Shown here: positions 1 through 6,964 of the stretch, one piece after another | Numbering within the stretch: the stretch's first letter is position 1 | How the letters are laid out: each line of letters opens with the position of its first letter | DNA from: Stenotrophomonas sp. UBA7346 | GTDB taxonomy: Bacteria; Pseudomonadota; Gammaproteobacteria; Xanthomonadales; Xanthomonadaceae | Assembly (NCBI GenBank): GCA_002471015.1 | Contig: DKPB01000059.1 | Coordinates: 496-64,495, forward strand | Direction of reading: 5' to 3' | Length of the DNA stretch: 64,000 nt | Made by a program: the position numbers and the translations under genes | Notes under the pieces: generated by a model | Told to the model about the DNA's origin: nothing | The model's database searches: none | Seen by the model: only the letters and a program-made list of their open reading frames with translations

Positions 1-302
1 CCAAGCCGGAACCCAAGCCGGTCGCCGCTGCCCCGGCACCCGCGCCGACCGCGCCGGCGGCCAGCAATGTCGGTTTTGCCGTGCAGTTGGGGGCCTTTGG
101 CCAGGCCGCCGATGCCAATGCACTGCGCGACCGCGTGCGTGCGGCCGGTTTCAGTGCCTTCGTCGAACAGGTGCGTACCGATAACGGGGTGTTGAACCGC
201 GTCCGCGTCGGCCCCGTGGCCAATCGTGCCGCCGCCGAGCAGCTCAAGGCCCAGGTTGCCGCCAAGGTAGGCGTGGCCGGCATGGTTCGACCGCATCCCT
301 GA
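1..302 (+). CDS. SPOR-domain protein, C-terminal part (DedD-like)
   Basis: This is the 3' end of a gene that begins before the window. The frame is open from base 3 and ends at TGA 300-302. The visible part starts with a Pro/Ala-rich linker (Lys-Pro and Ala-Pro repeats). It is followed by a domain of about 75 residues beginning FAVQLGAF, with a later RVRVGP motif, both typical of SPOR peptidoglycan-binding domains. SPOR proteins bind glycan strands lacking stem peptides at the division septum. The gene lies just upstream of cvpA and purF, the usual place of the dedD-like gene in Xanthomonadaceae. The N-terminal membrane anchor is not visible, so the family name rests on the SPOR domain and the neighbours. 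Confidence 0.85.
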   Translation, partial: KPEPKPVAAAPAPAPTAPAASNVGFAVQLGAFGQAADANALRDRVRAAGFSAFVEQVRTDNGVLNRVRVGPVANRAAAEQLKAQVAAKVGVAGMVRPHP

Positions 303-360
303 TGCTGGCAGGCGCTGACGGCCAGGCGCGACCGTCGCACGTCACCGTGCAGGCCGCGCC

Positions 361-1110
361 ATGATCGACGTGATCCTGCTCGGGATCATCGGCCTGTCCG
401 CCCTGCTCGGGCTGATGCGGGGCTTGTTGGCCACGGTGCTTGGCATCACCACCTGGCTGATCGCCGGGTGGGCCGCGGTGCAGTTTGGTGAACCGGCGGC
501 GCAGCTGCTCTCCAACCGGCCCGGTGCCGGCGATTATGTCGGGGGGTTCCTGATGGTGTTCATCGGGACCTGGCTGGGCATGCTGCTGCTGCGCCTGATG
601 CTGCGCAGCCTGGTCGACTCGACCCAGTTCCTGCGGGTGCCCGATCGCATGCTGGGGCTTTGCCTGGGGGCTGCGCGCGGCCTGTTGTTTGCCGTCTTGG
701 CGGTGTTCCTGCTGGGTTTCACCTCCTTGCCGCGCAAACCCGCCTGGCAGCAGTCCAGCGTGGTGCCGATGCTGCAACCGATGGCGGGCTGGATGCGGGC
801 GCAGTTGCCTGAACCGCCGGACCTGCCTTCGCTGCCCTCCATGCCCTCGATACAGTCAGTACCGATGATGGACTTGGGCAAGTCGGTGCTGACAGGCGAT
901 AATGGCGGACCGAACGAACAAGACCAGGGCAGTGGGCTGCCCGCAGCGCTGTTGGGGCTCAAGGGCCAGGCGCAGCGTGCGAATGACAGCAGTCCAGCCG
1001 ACCCGGCGGGGGCATTGCCCGCCAACATCGATCCGGCGCAGGTGCGCCCGGGTCAACCCGACCCCAAACGGGTCGAGGCACAAGGCCAGGCACGGCCACC
1101 TTCACGTTAA
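361..1110 (+). CDS. cvpA: CvpA family inner-membrane protein
   Basis: The 249-residue product begins MIDVILLGIIGLSALLGLMRG and has about four hydrophobic segments in the first 130 residues, as in CvpA (colicin V production) proteins. The remaining 110 residues are hydrophilic and rich in Pro, Gly and Gln, an extension longer than in E. coli CvpA (about 160 residues). CvpA is an inner-membrane protein linked to envelope homeostasis and, by position, to purine synthesis. It sits 58 bases after the SPOR gene and 29 bases before purF, so cotranscription with purF is likely. The ATG at 361 has no strong ribosome binding site. Confidence 0.9.
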   Translation: MIDVILLGIIGLSALLGLMRGLLATVLGITTWLIAGWAAVQFGEPAAQLLSNRPGAGDYVGGFLMVFIGTWLGMLLLRLMLRSLVDSTQFLRVPDRMLGLCLGAARGLLFAVLAVFLLGFTSLPRKPAWQQSSVVPMLQPMAGWMRAQLPEPPDLPSLPSMPSIQSVPMMDLGKSVLTGDNGGPNEQDQGSGLPAALLGLKGQAQRANDSSPADPAGALPANIDPAQVRPGQPDPKRVEAQGQARPPSR

Positions 1111-1139
1111 CGGGCATCGCCCAGCGGAGATCGCGCAAC

Positions 1140-2606
1140 ATGTGTGGCATCGTCGGAATCGTCGGCAACCAGAACGTCGCCGGGCAGCTTTATGACGGCC
1201 TGACCGTCCTCCAACACCGTGGCCAGGATGCGGCCGGCATCGCCACCGCCGACGGCACCCGCCTGCGGGTGGAAAAGGCCAATGGCCTGGTCCGCGATGT
1301 ATTCGACGAACGCCGCATGGCGCTGCTGCAGGGTCGCATCGGCATCGCCCATGTGCGTTACCCGACCGCAGGCTCGGAAGGCACCGACGAGGCGCAGCCG
1401 TTCTACGTCAACTCGCCGTACGGCATCGCGCTGGCGCACAACGGCAACCTGATCAATACCGAGGCGCTGCGTCGCCAGGTATTCGAAGCCGACCGCCGCA
1501 ACATCAATACCGATTCGGACAGCGAAGTGCTGTTGAACGTGTTCGCCTACGAGCTGGACGCACAGCGCATGCTGACCCCGGAAGCGGCGATCCGTGCCGT
1601 GGCCGGCGTGCACCGCCGCTGCAAGGGCGGCTATGCCGTGGTCAGCGTGGTGCTGGGCCTGGGCCTGGTGGCCTTCCGTGACCCGCATGGCATCCGTCCG
1701 CTGGTGCTGGGCAAGCGCGAGCATGCCGAAGGCATCGAGTACGCCGTGGCCTCCGAATCGGTGGCGCTGGACGTGCTCGGCTTTGAGCGCATGCGCGATG
1801 TCGCCCCGGGCGAAGCCGTTGTCATCACCGAGCGCGGCGAGCTGTTCACCGAGGTCTGCGCGACCAACACCCAGCAGACCCCGTGCATCTTCGAATACGT
1901 GTACTTCGCACGCCCGGACTCGATGATGGACAACGTGTCGGTGCACAAGGCGCGCATGCGCATGGGCCAGAAGCTGGGCGAGAAGATCCTGCGCCTGCGT
2001 CCGGACCATGACATCGACACCATCATCCCGATCCCCGACACCTCGCGCGATGCGGCGCTGGAGATGTCCAACGTGCTCGGCGTGAAGTACCGCGAAGGCT
2101 TCGTCAAAAACCGTTACGTCGGCCGCACCTTCATCATGCCGGGCCAGGGTGAGCGGGTGAAGTCGGTGCGCCGCAAGCTCAACCCGATCCATCTGGAGTT
2201 CCGCAACCGCGTGGTGCTGCTGGTGGATGACTCCATCGTGCGTGGCACCACCAGCCAGCAGATCGTGCAGATGGCGCGCGATGCCGGCGCCCGCAAGGTC
2301 TACCTGGCCAGCGCCGCGCCGCCGGTGCGTTATCCCAACATCTACGGCATCGACATGCCGGCCGCCGAGGAACTGGTCGCGCACAACCGCAGCGTCGAGG
2401 AAATCGAGCAGCACCTGGGCTGCGACTGGCTGGTCTACCAGGACCTGGAAGACCTGGAAACCGCTGTGCGCGAAGGCAACCCGGAGCTGAAGGAATTCGA
2501 TTCGTCCTGCTTCAACGGCGAATACGTCACCGGCATCGAGCCCGGTTACTTTGAACGCATCCAGCAGCTGCGTTCGGATGAAGCCAAGAACAAGCGCCGC
2601 GCCTGA
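1140..2606 (+). CDS. purF: Amidophosphoribosyltransferase
   Basis: PurF catalyses the first committed step of purine synthesis, making 5-phosphoribosylamine from PRPP and glutamine in the cytoplasm. The product starts MCGIVGIVG: Cys2 becomes the N-terminal nucleophile of the class II glutamine amidotransferase domain once Met is removed. LQHRGQDAAGI and LAHNGNL are further glutaminase motifs. The C-terminal phosphoribosyltransferase domain carries the PRPP loop VVLLVDDSIVRGTTS at about residues 360-375. Its 488 residues match the usual length without a propeptide, as in proteobacterial PurF. A CGGAG sequence lies about a dozen bases before ATG 1140. Confidence 0.97.
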   Translation: MCGIVGIVGNQNVAGQLYDGLTVLQHRGQDAAGIATADGTRLRVEKANGLVRDVFDERRMALLQGRIGIAHVRYPTAGSEGTDEAQPFYVNSPYGIALAHNGNLINTEALRRQVFEADRRNINTDSDSEVLLNVFAYELDAQRMLTPEAAIRAVAGVHRRCKGGYAVVSVVLGLGLVAFRDPHGIRPLVLGKREHAEGIEYAVASESVALDVLGFERMRDVAPGEAVVITERGELFTEVCATNTQQTPCIFEYVYFARPDSMMDNVSVHKARMRMGQKLGEKILRLRPDHDIDTIIPIPDTSRDAALEMSNVLGVKYREGFVKNRYVGRTFIMPGQGERVKSVRRKLNPIHLEFRNRVVLLVDDSIVRGTTSQQIVQMARDAGARKVYLASAAPPVRYPNIYGIDMPAAEELVAHNRSVEEIEQHLGCDWLVYQDLEDLETAVREGNPELKEFDSSCFNGEYVTGIEPGYFERIQQLRSDEAKNKRRA

Positions 2607-2614
2607 TCTGAAAG

Positions 2615-2637
2615 CCCCTCTCCCTGCGGGAGAGGGG
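2615..2637 (+). terminator. Hairpin after purF, dispersed-repeat type
   Basis: CCCCTCTCCC (2615-2624) and GGGAGAGGGG (2628-2637) form a perfect 10-bp stem with a 3-base loop, 8 bases after the purF stop. It is followed by a G-rich tail (GTTGGGGCGAGGG), not a T run. This CCCTCTCCC...GGGAGAGGG unit is a common intergenic repeat in Xanthomonadaceae. It may stabilise the 3' end of the mRNA rather than act as a classical intrinsic terminator. Confidence 0.55.
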
Positions 2638-2679
2638 GTTGGGGCGAGGGCAGAACGAAGCAGCAATGTGCGAGTACCT

Positions 2680-3549
2680 ATGAACCGGCAACAAGCACAG
2701 CCTGCAGCTGCAGACACAAGCTACCTATCGCCACCCGAAGCAGCGGACTTCTCCCTGCTCGACGCCGCCTGCATCTGCATGGCCGCCGTCGATCCGCTTG
2801 AGAAAGTCGCGCTCACCCAGCACTACGCCGCGCGCTACCGCGCAGGCACATTGAAGCTGCCGGCAGAAGCGCCAGAACCCGAACCGATCCGCGCGCCGGG
2901 TCGCCCGCGGCAACTGGTGCTGGTGCACCCTCGCGACCTGCCGCGTCGTGGCCTTGGCTCCGTGGATGGGCGCGCCGCCTTCATCCACGCCATCGCCCAT
3001 ATCGAGCTCAATGCCATCGACCTGGCCTGGGATGCGGTCTATCGCTTCCGCGGCCTGCCGGGCAGTTTCTACGCCGATTGGGTGAGCTGTGCCGACGATG
3101 AGTCGCGCCACTTCGTATTGCTGCGTGATCGCCTGTTGGCACATGGCCATGACTACGCCGATTTCCCCGCCCACAACGGCCTGTGGGAAATGTGCGAGAA
3201 GACCGCCCACGACGGCCTGGCACGCATGGCCCTGGTGCCGCGCGTACTGGAAGCGCGGGGCCTGGACGTGACACCGGCGATGATCAGCAAGCTGCGTTCG
3301 CTGGGCGACGCCACCACGGCCGATGTGCTGGAGGTGATCCTGCGCGAAGAGGTTGCCCATGTTGCCGCCGGCACGCGTTGGTACCACTGGTATTGCGCAC
3401 GCGCCGGTGTCGAGCCACGCACGCGTTTCAAGGAACTGCTGGGCGAGTATGCCGGCGGCTACCTGCGCGGGCCCTTCAATCTGGAAGCGCGCTTGTTGGC
3501 CGGTTTCGATGAAGATGAACTGGACTATCTGGTTGAACAAGCCGGTTGA
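2680..3549 (+). CDS. DUF455 ferritin-like protein
   Basis: The 289-residue protein has the ferritin-like DUF455 arrangement. It is helical, with paired acidic/His motifs: HAIAHIELNA near residue 103, DDESRHF near 139 and LREEVAHV near 223. Such ExxH pairs usually bind a di-metal centre. The family is widespread but its reaction is not established, so none is assigned. ATG 2680 was chosen because an upstream in-frame start would run through the hairpin repeat and overlap purF. The gene is codirectional with purF but separated by that hairpin. Confidence 0.8.
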   Translation: MNRQQAQPAAADTSYLSPPEAADFSLLDAACICMAAVDPLEKVALTQHYAARYRAGTLKLPAEAPEPEPIRAPGRPRQLVLVHPRDLPRRGLGSVDGRAAFIHAIAHIELNAIDLAWDAVYRFRGLPGSFYADWVSCADDESRHFVLLRDRLLAHGHDYADFPAHNGLWEMCEKTAHDGLARMALVPRVLEARGLDVTPAMISKLRSLGDATTADVLEVILREEVAHVAAGTRWYHWYCARAGVEPRTRFKELLGEYAGGYLRGPFNLEARLLAGFDEDELDYLVEQAG

Positions 3550-3813
3550 ATGCCGCGCGCGGTGACCCAAGCCGCCGCGTCATTGGCGGCGCATGTTCCC
3601 GTCGGCATGGCACGGCGCAACGATGAACGGTTCCCGCAACTCGGGCCATGTCCGATTGACGACCAACTCGGCCGCATTCCACCATCGGGGCGGCAGATGC
3701 GGCTTGTCGCATCCCTGCTTTTCACGGGTCGATGCAAGGGCATGCGCCAGCATCAGGTCGAATCGCATGTCACTGTGCTCTCGAGCGGCAACGGTGCAAT
3801 CAAGGAGAAAACG

Positions 3814-4272
3814 ATGAAGCAGATTCTTACGCTGGCCGCGCTGGTAGTGGCATTGTCGGCATGCAACGGTTCCAAGCCTGCGGCCGATTCCGGTGCTGCA
3901 GCGCCGGCCCCGGTTGCGCCTGTCGCAGCGCCTGAAGCTGTGGCTGCCAAGGATGATTTCCCGGTCATCGTGCAGGCCTTCGGCAACGAACCGTTCTGGA
4001 GCGTGCGCGTGGATGGCGCCAAACTCGATTACAGCACTCCGGAAACCCAGGCCAGCCCGCTGCATCTGGAAGGCAGCCGCGCGCTGCAGGATGGCTTGTT
4101 GGTGGTGCAGGGCGGGGAGGGCAAGGACGCGTTCAAGCTGACCTTGCAGCAGGCCGAGTGCTCGGACGGCATGTCCGACCTGAAACACCCGTTCACCGCT
4201 GAATTCGTGCTGGGCAAGGACACCTTCAAGGGCTGCGCCCGCGACCCGTCGGTGCCGGTGGAAGCCCCCTGA
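3814..4272 (+). CDS. Small lipoprotein, COG3650-like
   Basis: This is a 152-residue secreted lipoprotein. The N-terminus MKQILTLAALVVALSAC is a lipoprotein signal peptide with lipobox LSAC, so Cys17 should be the lipidated residue. An Ala/Pro-rich linker follows. The C-terminal domain, with FGNEPFWSVRV and a CxDGMSD-type segment, resembles the COG3650 family of predicted envelope proteins, which have no clear biochemical role. AAGGAGA just before ATG 3814 is a strong ribosome binding site and decides the start. The long frame upstream of it (from 3550) has no coding features. Confidence 0.75.
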   Translation: MKQILTLAALVVALSACNGSKPAADSGAAAPAPVAPVAAPEAVAAKDDFPVIVQAFGNEPFWSVRVDGAKLDYSTPETQASPLHLEGSRALQDGLLVVQGGEGKDAFKLTLQQAECSDGMSDLKHPFTAEFVLGKDTFKGCARDPSVPVEAP

Positions 4273-4315
4273 TCGCACCGCTGGGCGTGGCGTAAGCCGC
4301 CGAACGTATAAAAAA

Positions 4316-4355
4316 GCCGCCAGAGACGCCTGCATCTGCAGGCCTGTCTGGCGGC
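4316..4355 (-). terminator. Intrinsic terminator of lpxH
   Basis: GCCGCCAGA (4316-4324) pairs with TCTGGCGGC (4347-4355). On the minus strand the stem is followed by a run of T (4311-4315 as A on plus), so it terminates leftward transcription from lpxH. The lipoprotein gene on plus converges on the same hairpin. Confidence 0.8.
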
Positions 4356-4401
4356 TTCTGCATTTGTGGCTTGGTGGCTTGCGCCGCTGCTGCCGCTCCA
4401 G

Positions 4402-5142
4402 TCAGCCCAGCGTCTCCAGGCGGAAGCCATCGGCATCCGCGCGCAGCACCGAGCCCTGCTCATACCAGTCGCCAAGCACGATGCGGGTGCAATCTTGCTC
4501 GCCGGCCTGCAGGTGATGGATCGCAGGGCGGTGGGTGTGGCCATGGATCATCGTGTCCACGCCATAGCGCTGGAAGGTGGCAACCACCTCGGCCGGTGCC
4601 ACGTCGGTGACGGTTTCAAAGCTTGCCTTGTCGTCCTGCTTCATTTCCGACTGATGCGCCTGGCTGGCGGCACGAGCCTGCTGTGCGAAGGCGATGCGTG
4701 CTTCCAGCGGCTGCGACAGAAACTGCGCGATGAAGGCCGGGTTGCGGGTCTGCGCGCGGAACGCCTGGTAGGCGACATCGTCGGTGCACAGCAGGTCGCC
4801 GTGCTGCAGCAGCACCGGCTTGCCATGCAGCTGGATCACCGACGGGTCCGGCAGGATGCGCATGCCGGCGCGGGCGGCATAGTCGTTGCCGACCAGGAAG
4901 TCGCGGTTGCCCCGGATGAAGTACACCGGTACGCCGGCGTCGCTGATTTCACGCAGGGCCAGCGCCACCGCGTCGGCAGCGGTGGAAGGGGTGTCATCGC
5001 CGATCCACGCCTCGAACAGGTCGCCCAGGATGTACAGCGCCTCGGCCTGCCGCGCTTCGCCGCGCAGGAAGTCGAGGAACAGCTCGGTGATGGCTGGACG
5101 GCTGGGGTCCAGGTGCAGATCGGAGATGAACAACGTGGTCAT
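4402..5142 (-). CDS. lpxH: UDP-2,3-diacylglucosamine pyrophosphatase
   Basis: LpxH hydrolyses UDP-2,3-diacylglucosamine to lipid X and UMP, the fourth step of lipid A synthesis, at the inner membrane. The sequence shows the metallophosphoesterase motifs in order: SDLHLD at the N-terminus, GDLFEAW near residue 42, RGNRDF near 80, and HGHTHRP near 195. Length (246) is normal for LpxH. MTTLFISDLHL was preferred as start. An ATG nine bases further upstream (5151) is in frame and would add three residues. It is followed by the terminator at 4316-4355 and preceded by the PAP2 gene with 21 bases between. Confidence 0.95.
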   Translation of the reverse strand: MTTLFISDLHLDPSRPAITELFLDFLRGEARQAEALYILGDLFEAWIGDDTPSTAADAVALALREISDAGVPVYFIRGNRDFLVGNDYAARAGMRILPDPSVIQLHGKPVLLQHGDLLCTDDVAYQAFRAQTRNPAFIAQFLSQPLEARIAFAQQARAASQAHQSEMKQDDKASFETVTDVAPAEVVATFQRYGVDTMIHGHTHRPAIHHLQAGEQDCTRIVLGDWYEQGSVLRADADGFRLETLG

Positions 5143-5163
5143 GCTCCGCATTGTAGGGCCTGA

Positions 5164-5706
5164 TCAGGCCAGTAGCAGCGCGCCGAGCTGCAGCGAGCCC
5201 ATTCCCAGCACCAGGCCGATGCCGGTGGCGGCCAGCACATCGCTGGGATAGTGCAGCCCCAGCACCACCCGCGACATCGCCACCCCGGCGGTGAACGGCA
5301 GCAGCAGCGGTGCCAGCCACGGGTAATAGGCAAGCGCTACCACGGTGAAGGACACCGCGTGCAGCGTATGGCCGGACGGGAAGCTGTACTCGTCCAGCGG
5401 TGCGACCCATGCGCGGATGCGCAGGTCGGCGGCAAAGGGACGGGGGCGGCGGGTCCAGCGCTTGAGCAGCTTGTACAGGGTGAGTGCCAACGCGCCGGTG
5501 GCAGCCATGTGCACCGACGCCTGCAGCCCATCCAGGCCATCGGCCAGCACCAGCGCGCCCATCAACAGGTACCAGAACACCCCGTCGCCGAGCCGGCTCA
5601 GGGTCGAGAAGACGATGCGGATGCCACGGCGGCGGCCGTAGCGGTTGGCACGACGGCACCAGCGTGCCTCGCGTGCAGCGATGCCTTCAGGCGGCAGCAA
5701 CGGCAT
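5164..5706 (-). CDS. PAP2-family membrane phosphatase
   Basis: The 180-residue membrane protein has the three PAP2 motifs: KRWTRRPRP (KxxxxxxRP), SFPSGHT (PSGH), and SRVVLGLHYPSD (SRxxxxxHxxxD). Several hydrophobic segments lie between them. PAP2 enzymes remove phosphate from lipid phosphates such as phosphatidic acid or undecaprenyl pyrophosphate; which substrate applies here cannot be told. ATG 5706 overlaps the end of the upstream glycosyltransferase gene by 20 bases, suggesting translational coupling. With lpxH downstream, the three genes form an envelope-lipid cluster. Confidence 0.88.
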   Translation of the reverse strand: MPLLPPEGIAAREARWCRRANRYGRRRGIRIVFSTLSRLGDGVFWYLLMGALVLADGLDGLQASVHMAATGALALTLYKLLKRWTRRPRPFAADLRIRAWVAPLDEYSFPSGHTLHAVSFTVVALAYYPWLAPLLLPFTAGVAMSRVVLGLHYPSDVLAATGIGLVLGMGSLQLGALLLA

Positions 5707-6826
5707 GGCTGCGTCTCCGTGTGGCCAGCTCGTTGAGCAGGGCTTCGAACTCGGCCACCACCCGCTCGGGATGCAGGCGCTGCATCGCGCGGCTGGCGTT
5801 GGCGGCCAGGGTGATGCGCATTTCATCGTCGCTGGCCAGCTGTACTGCAGCGGCAATGAAGCTCTCATCATTGTCCACCGCGACCCCGCTATGCCCACTG
5901 CGCAGGTGCTCGCGGGCAGCGCCATAGTTGAATGCCACGGTCGCCACCCCGCTGGCCATGGCCTCCAGGGTGACGTTGCCGAAGGTTTCGCTGCGGCTGG
6001 CAAACAGGAACAGGTCGCCGCTGGCGAAGTGGCGTGCCAGGTCGTCGCCGCGGCGCACGCCGCAGAAGATGAAATCCGGGTTCTGCTGCGCCAGCTTTTC
6101 GCGCACCGGGCCGTCGCCTACCCAGACAAAGCGCGCGTCCGGACGCTGCTGCTGCAGGCGGCGGAAGGCAGTGACGGCCAGGCCCAGGTTCTTTTCCGCG
6201 GCGATGCGGCCAACGTGGATCACCACCAGGTCATCTTCGCCAATGCCCCATTCGGCACGCAGCGTGGCATCGCGGCGGGTCGGGTCGAACTGGCGACCAT
6301 CCACCGCACGCGCCAGCAGGCGTGCACGCGAGAAACCGTGATCAAGCAGGAACTGCTGCAATTCGAGGGTAGGGACCAAGGTTGCGTCTGCCTGGTTGTG
6401 GAAGCGCCGCATCCAACGCAATGCCGTACCCTGCAACCAGGCGGCGCCGTAGTCGGGCAGGTATTCATCAAAGCGGGTGTGCAGACCGGAGGCAACCGGA
6501 ATACCCAGGCGGCGTGCGGCGCGTAGCGCCGACCATCCCAGCGGGCCTTCCGTGGCCACGTAGATCGCATCCGGGCGTTGCCGTTGCCATTGCCGTGCCA
6601 GGCGCAGCGGTGCCGGCAGGCCAAAGCGCAGGCCGGGGTAGCGCGGCAGTGCCGCGCCACGTACCAGCAGCTCATGGGCCGCGCCGCCGGTGTCGCGCTG
6701 TTGGCGGGGGCGGATCAGGTCGACATCATGGCCGCGGCTGCGCAGGCCAAGTTCCAGCCCCTGCACGGTCAGGGCGACGCCATTGACCTCCGGTGGATAG
6801 GTCTCGGTAACGATCGCGTAGCGCAT
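5687..6826 (-). CDS. Group 4 glycosyltransferase, MgtA-like
   Basis: The 379-residue GT-B glycosyltransferase begins MRYAIVTETYPPEVNGVALT, the typical N-terminus of GDP-mannose-dependent alpha-mannosyltransferases that act on lipid acceptors. HVGRIAAEKN and the acidic motif SETFGNVTLEA in the C-terminal half form the nucleotide-sugar site. Donor and acceptor are inferred, not shown. Start 6826 is supported by GGGAG seven bases upstream. A longer reading from 6907 would add a tail unlike the family. It overlaps the PAP2 gene downstream. Confidence 0.88.
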   Translation of the reverse strand: MRYAIVTETYPPEVNGVALTVQGLELGLRSRGHDVDLIRPRQQRDTGGAAHELLVRGAALPRYPGLRFGLPAPLRLARQWQRQRPDAIYVATEGPLGWSALRAARRLGIPVASGLHTRFDEYLPDYGAAWLQGTALRWMRRFHNQADATLVPTLELQQFLLDHGFSRARLLARAVDGRQFDPTRRDATLRAEWGIGEDDLVVIHVGRIAAEKNLGLAVTAFRRLQQQRPDARFVWVGDGPVREKLAQQNPDFIFCGVRRGDDLARHFASGDLFLFASRSETFGNVTLEAMASGVATVAFNYGAAREHLRSGHSGVAVDNDESFIAAAVQLASDDEMRITLAANASRAMQRLHPERVVAEFEALLNELATRRRSHAVAAA

Positions 6827-6909
6827 GTCGGGCTCCCGTTTTGCGCGAGGATGCGCGCCCGCAATGAAGCAACTGTTACCTGTATCTGACGACTTTGTGA
6901 CCAACAAAA

Positions 6910-6936
6910 AGCCACGGCCCCAGAGGGGCCGTGGCT
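6910..6936 (-). terminator. Intrinsic terminator of the TonB receptor gene
   Basis: AGCCACGGCCCC (6910-6921) pairs with GGGGCCGTGGCT (6925-6936), a perfect 12-bp stem with a 3-base loop. It is followed on the minus strand by a T run (6906-6910). It lies 28 bases beyond the stop of the receptor gene. Confidence 0.9.
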
Positions 6937-6964
6937 GTGTCTTTCCTTGCAGCGGGTGCTGCGA

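Noticed and set aside
2551..2679. Extended N-terminus of the DUF455 gene starting inside purF
   Set aside because: The extension would translate the intergenic hairpin repeat and overlap purF; the family N-terminus fits ATG 2680.
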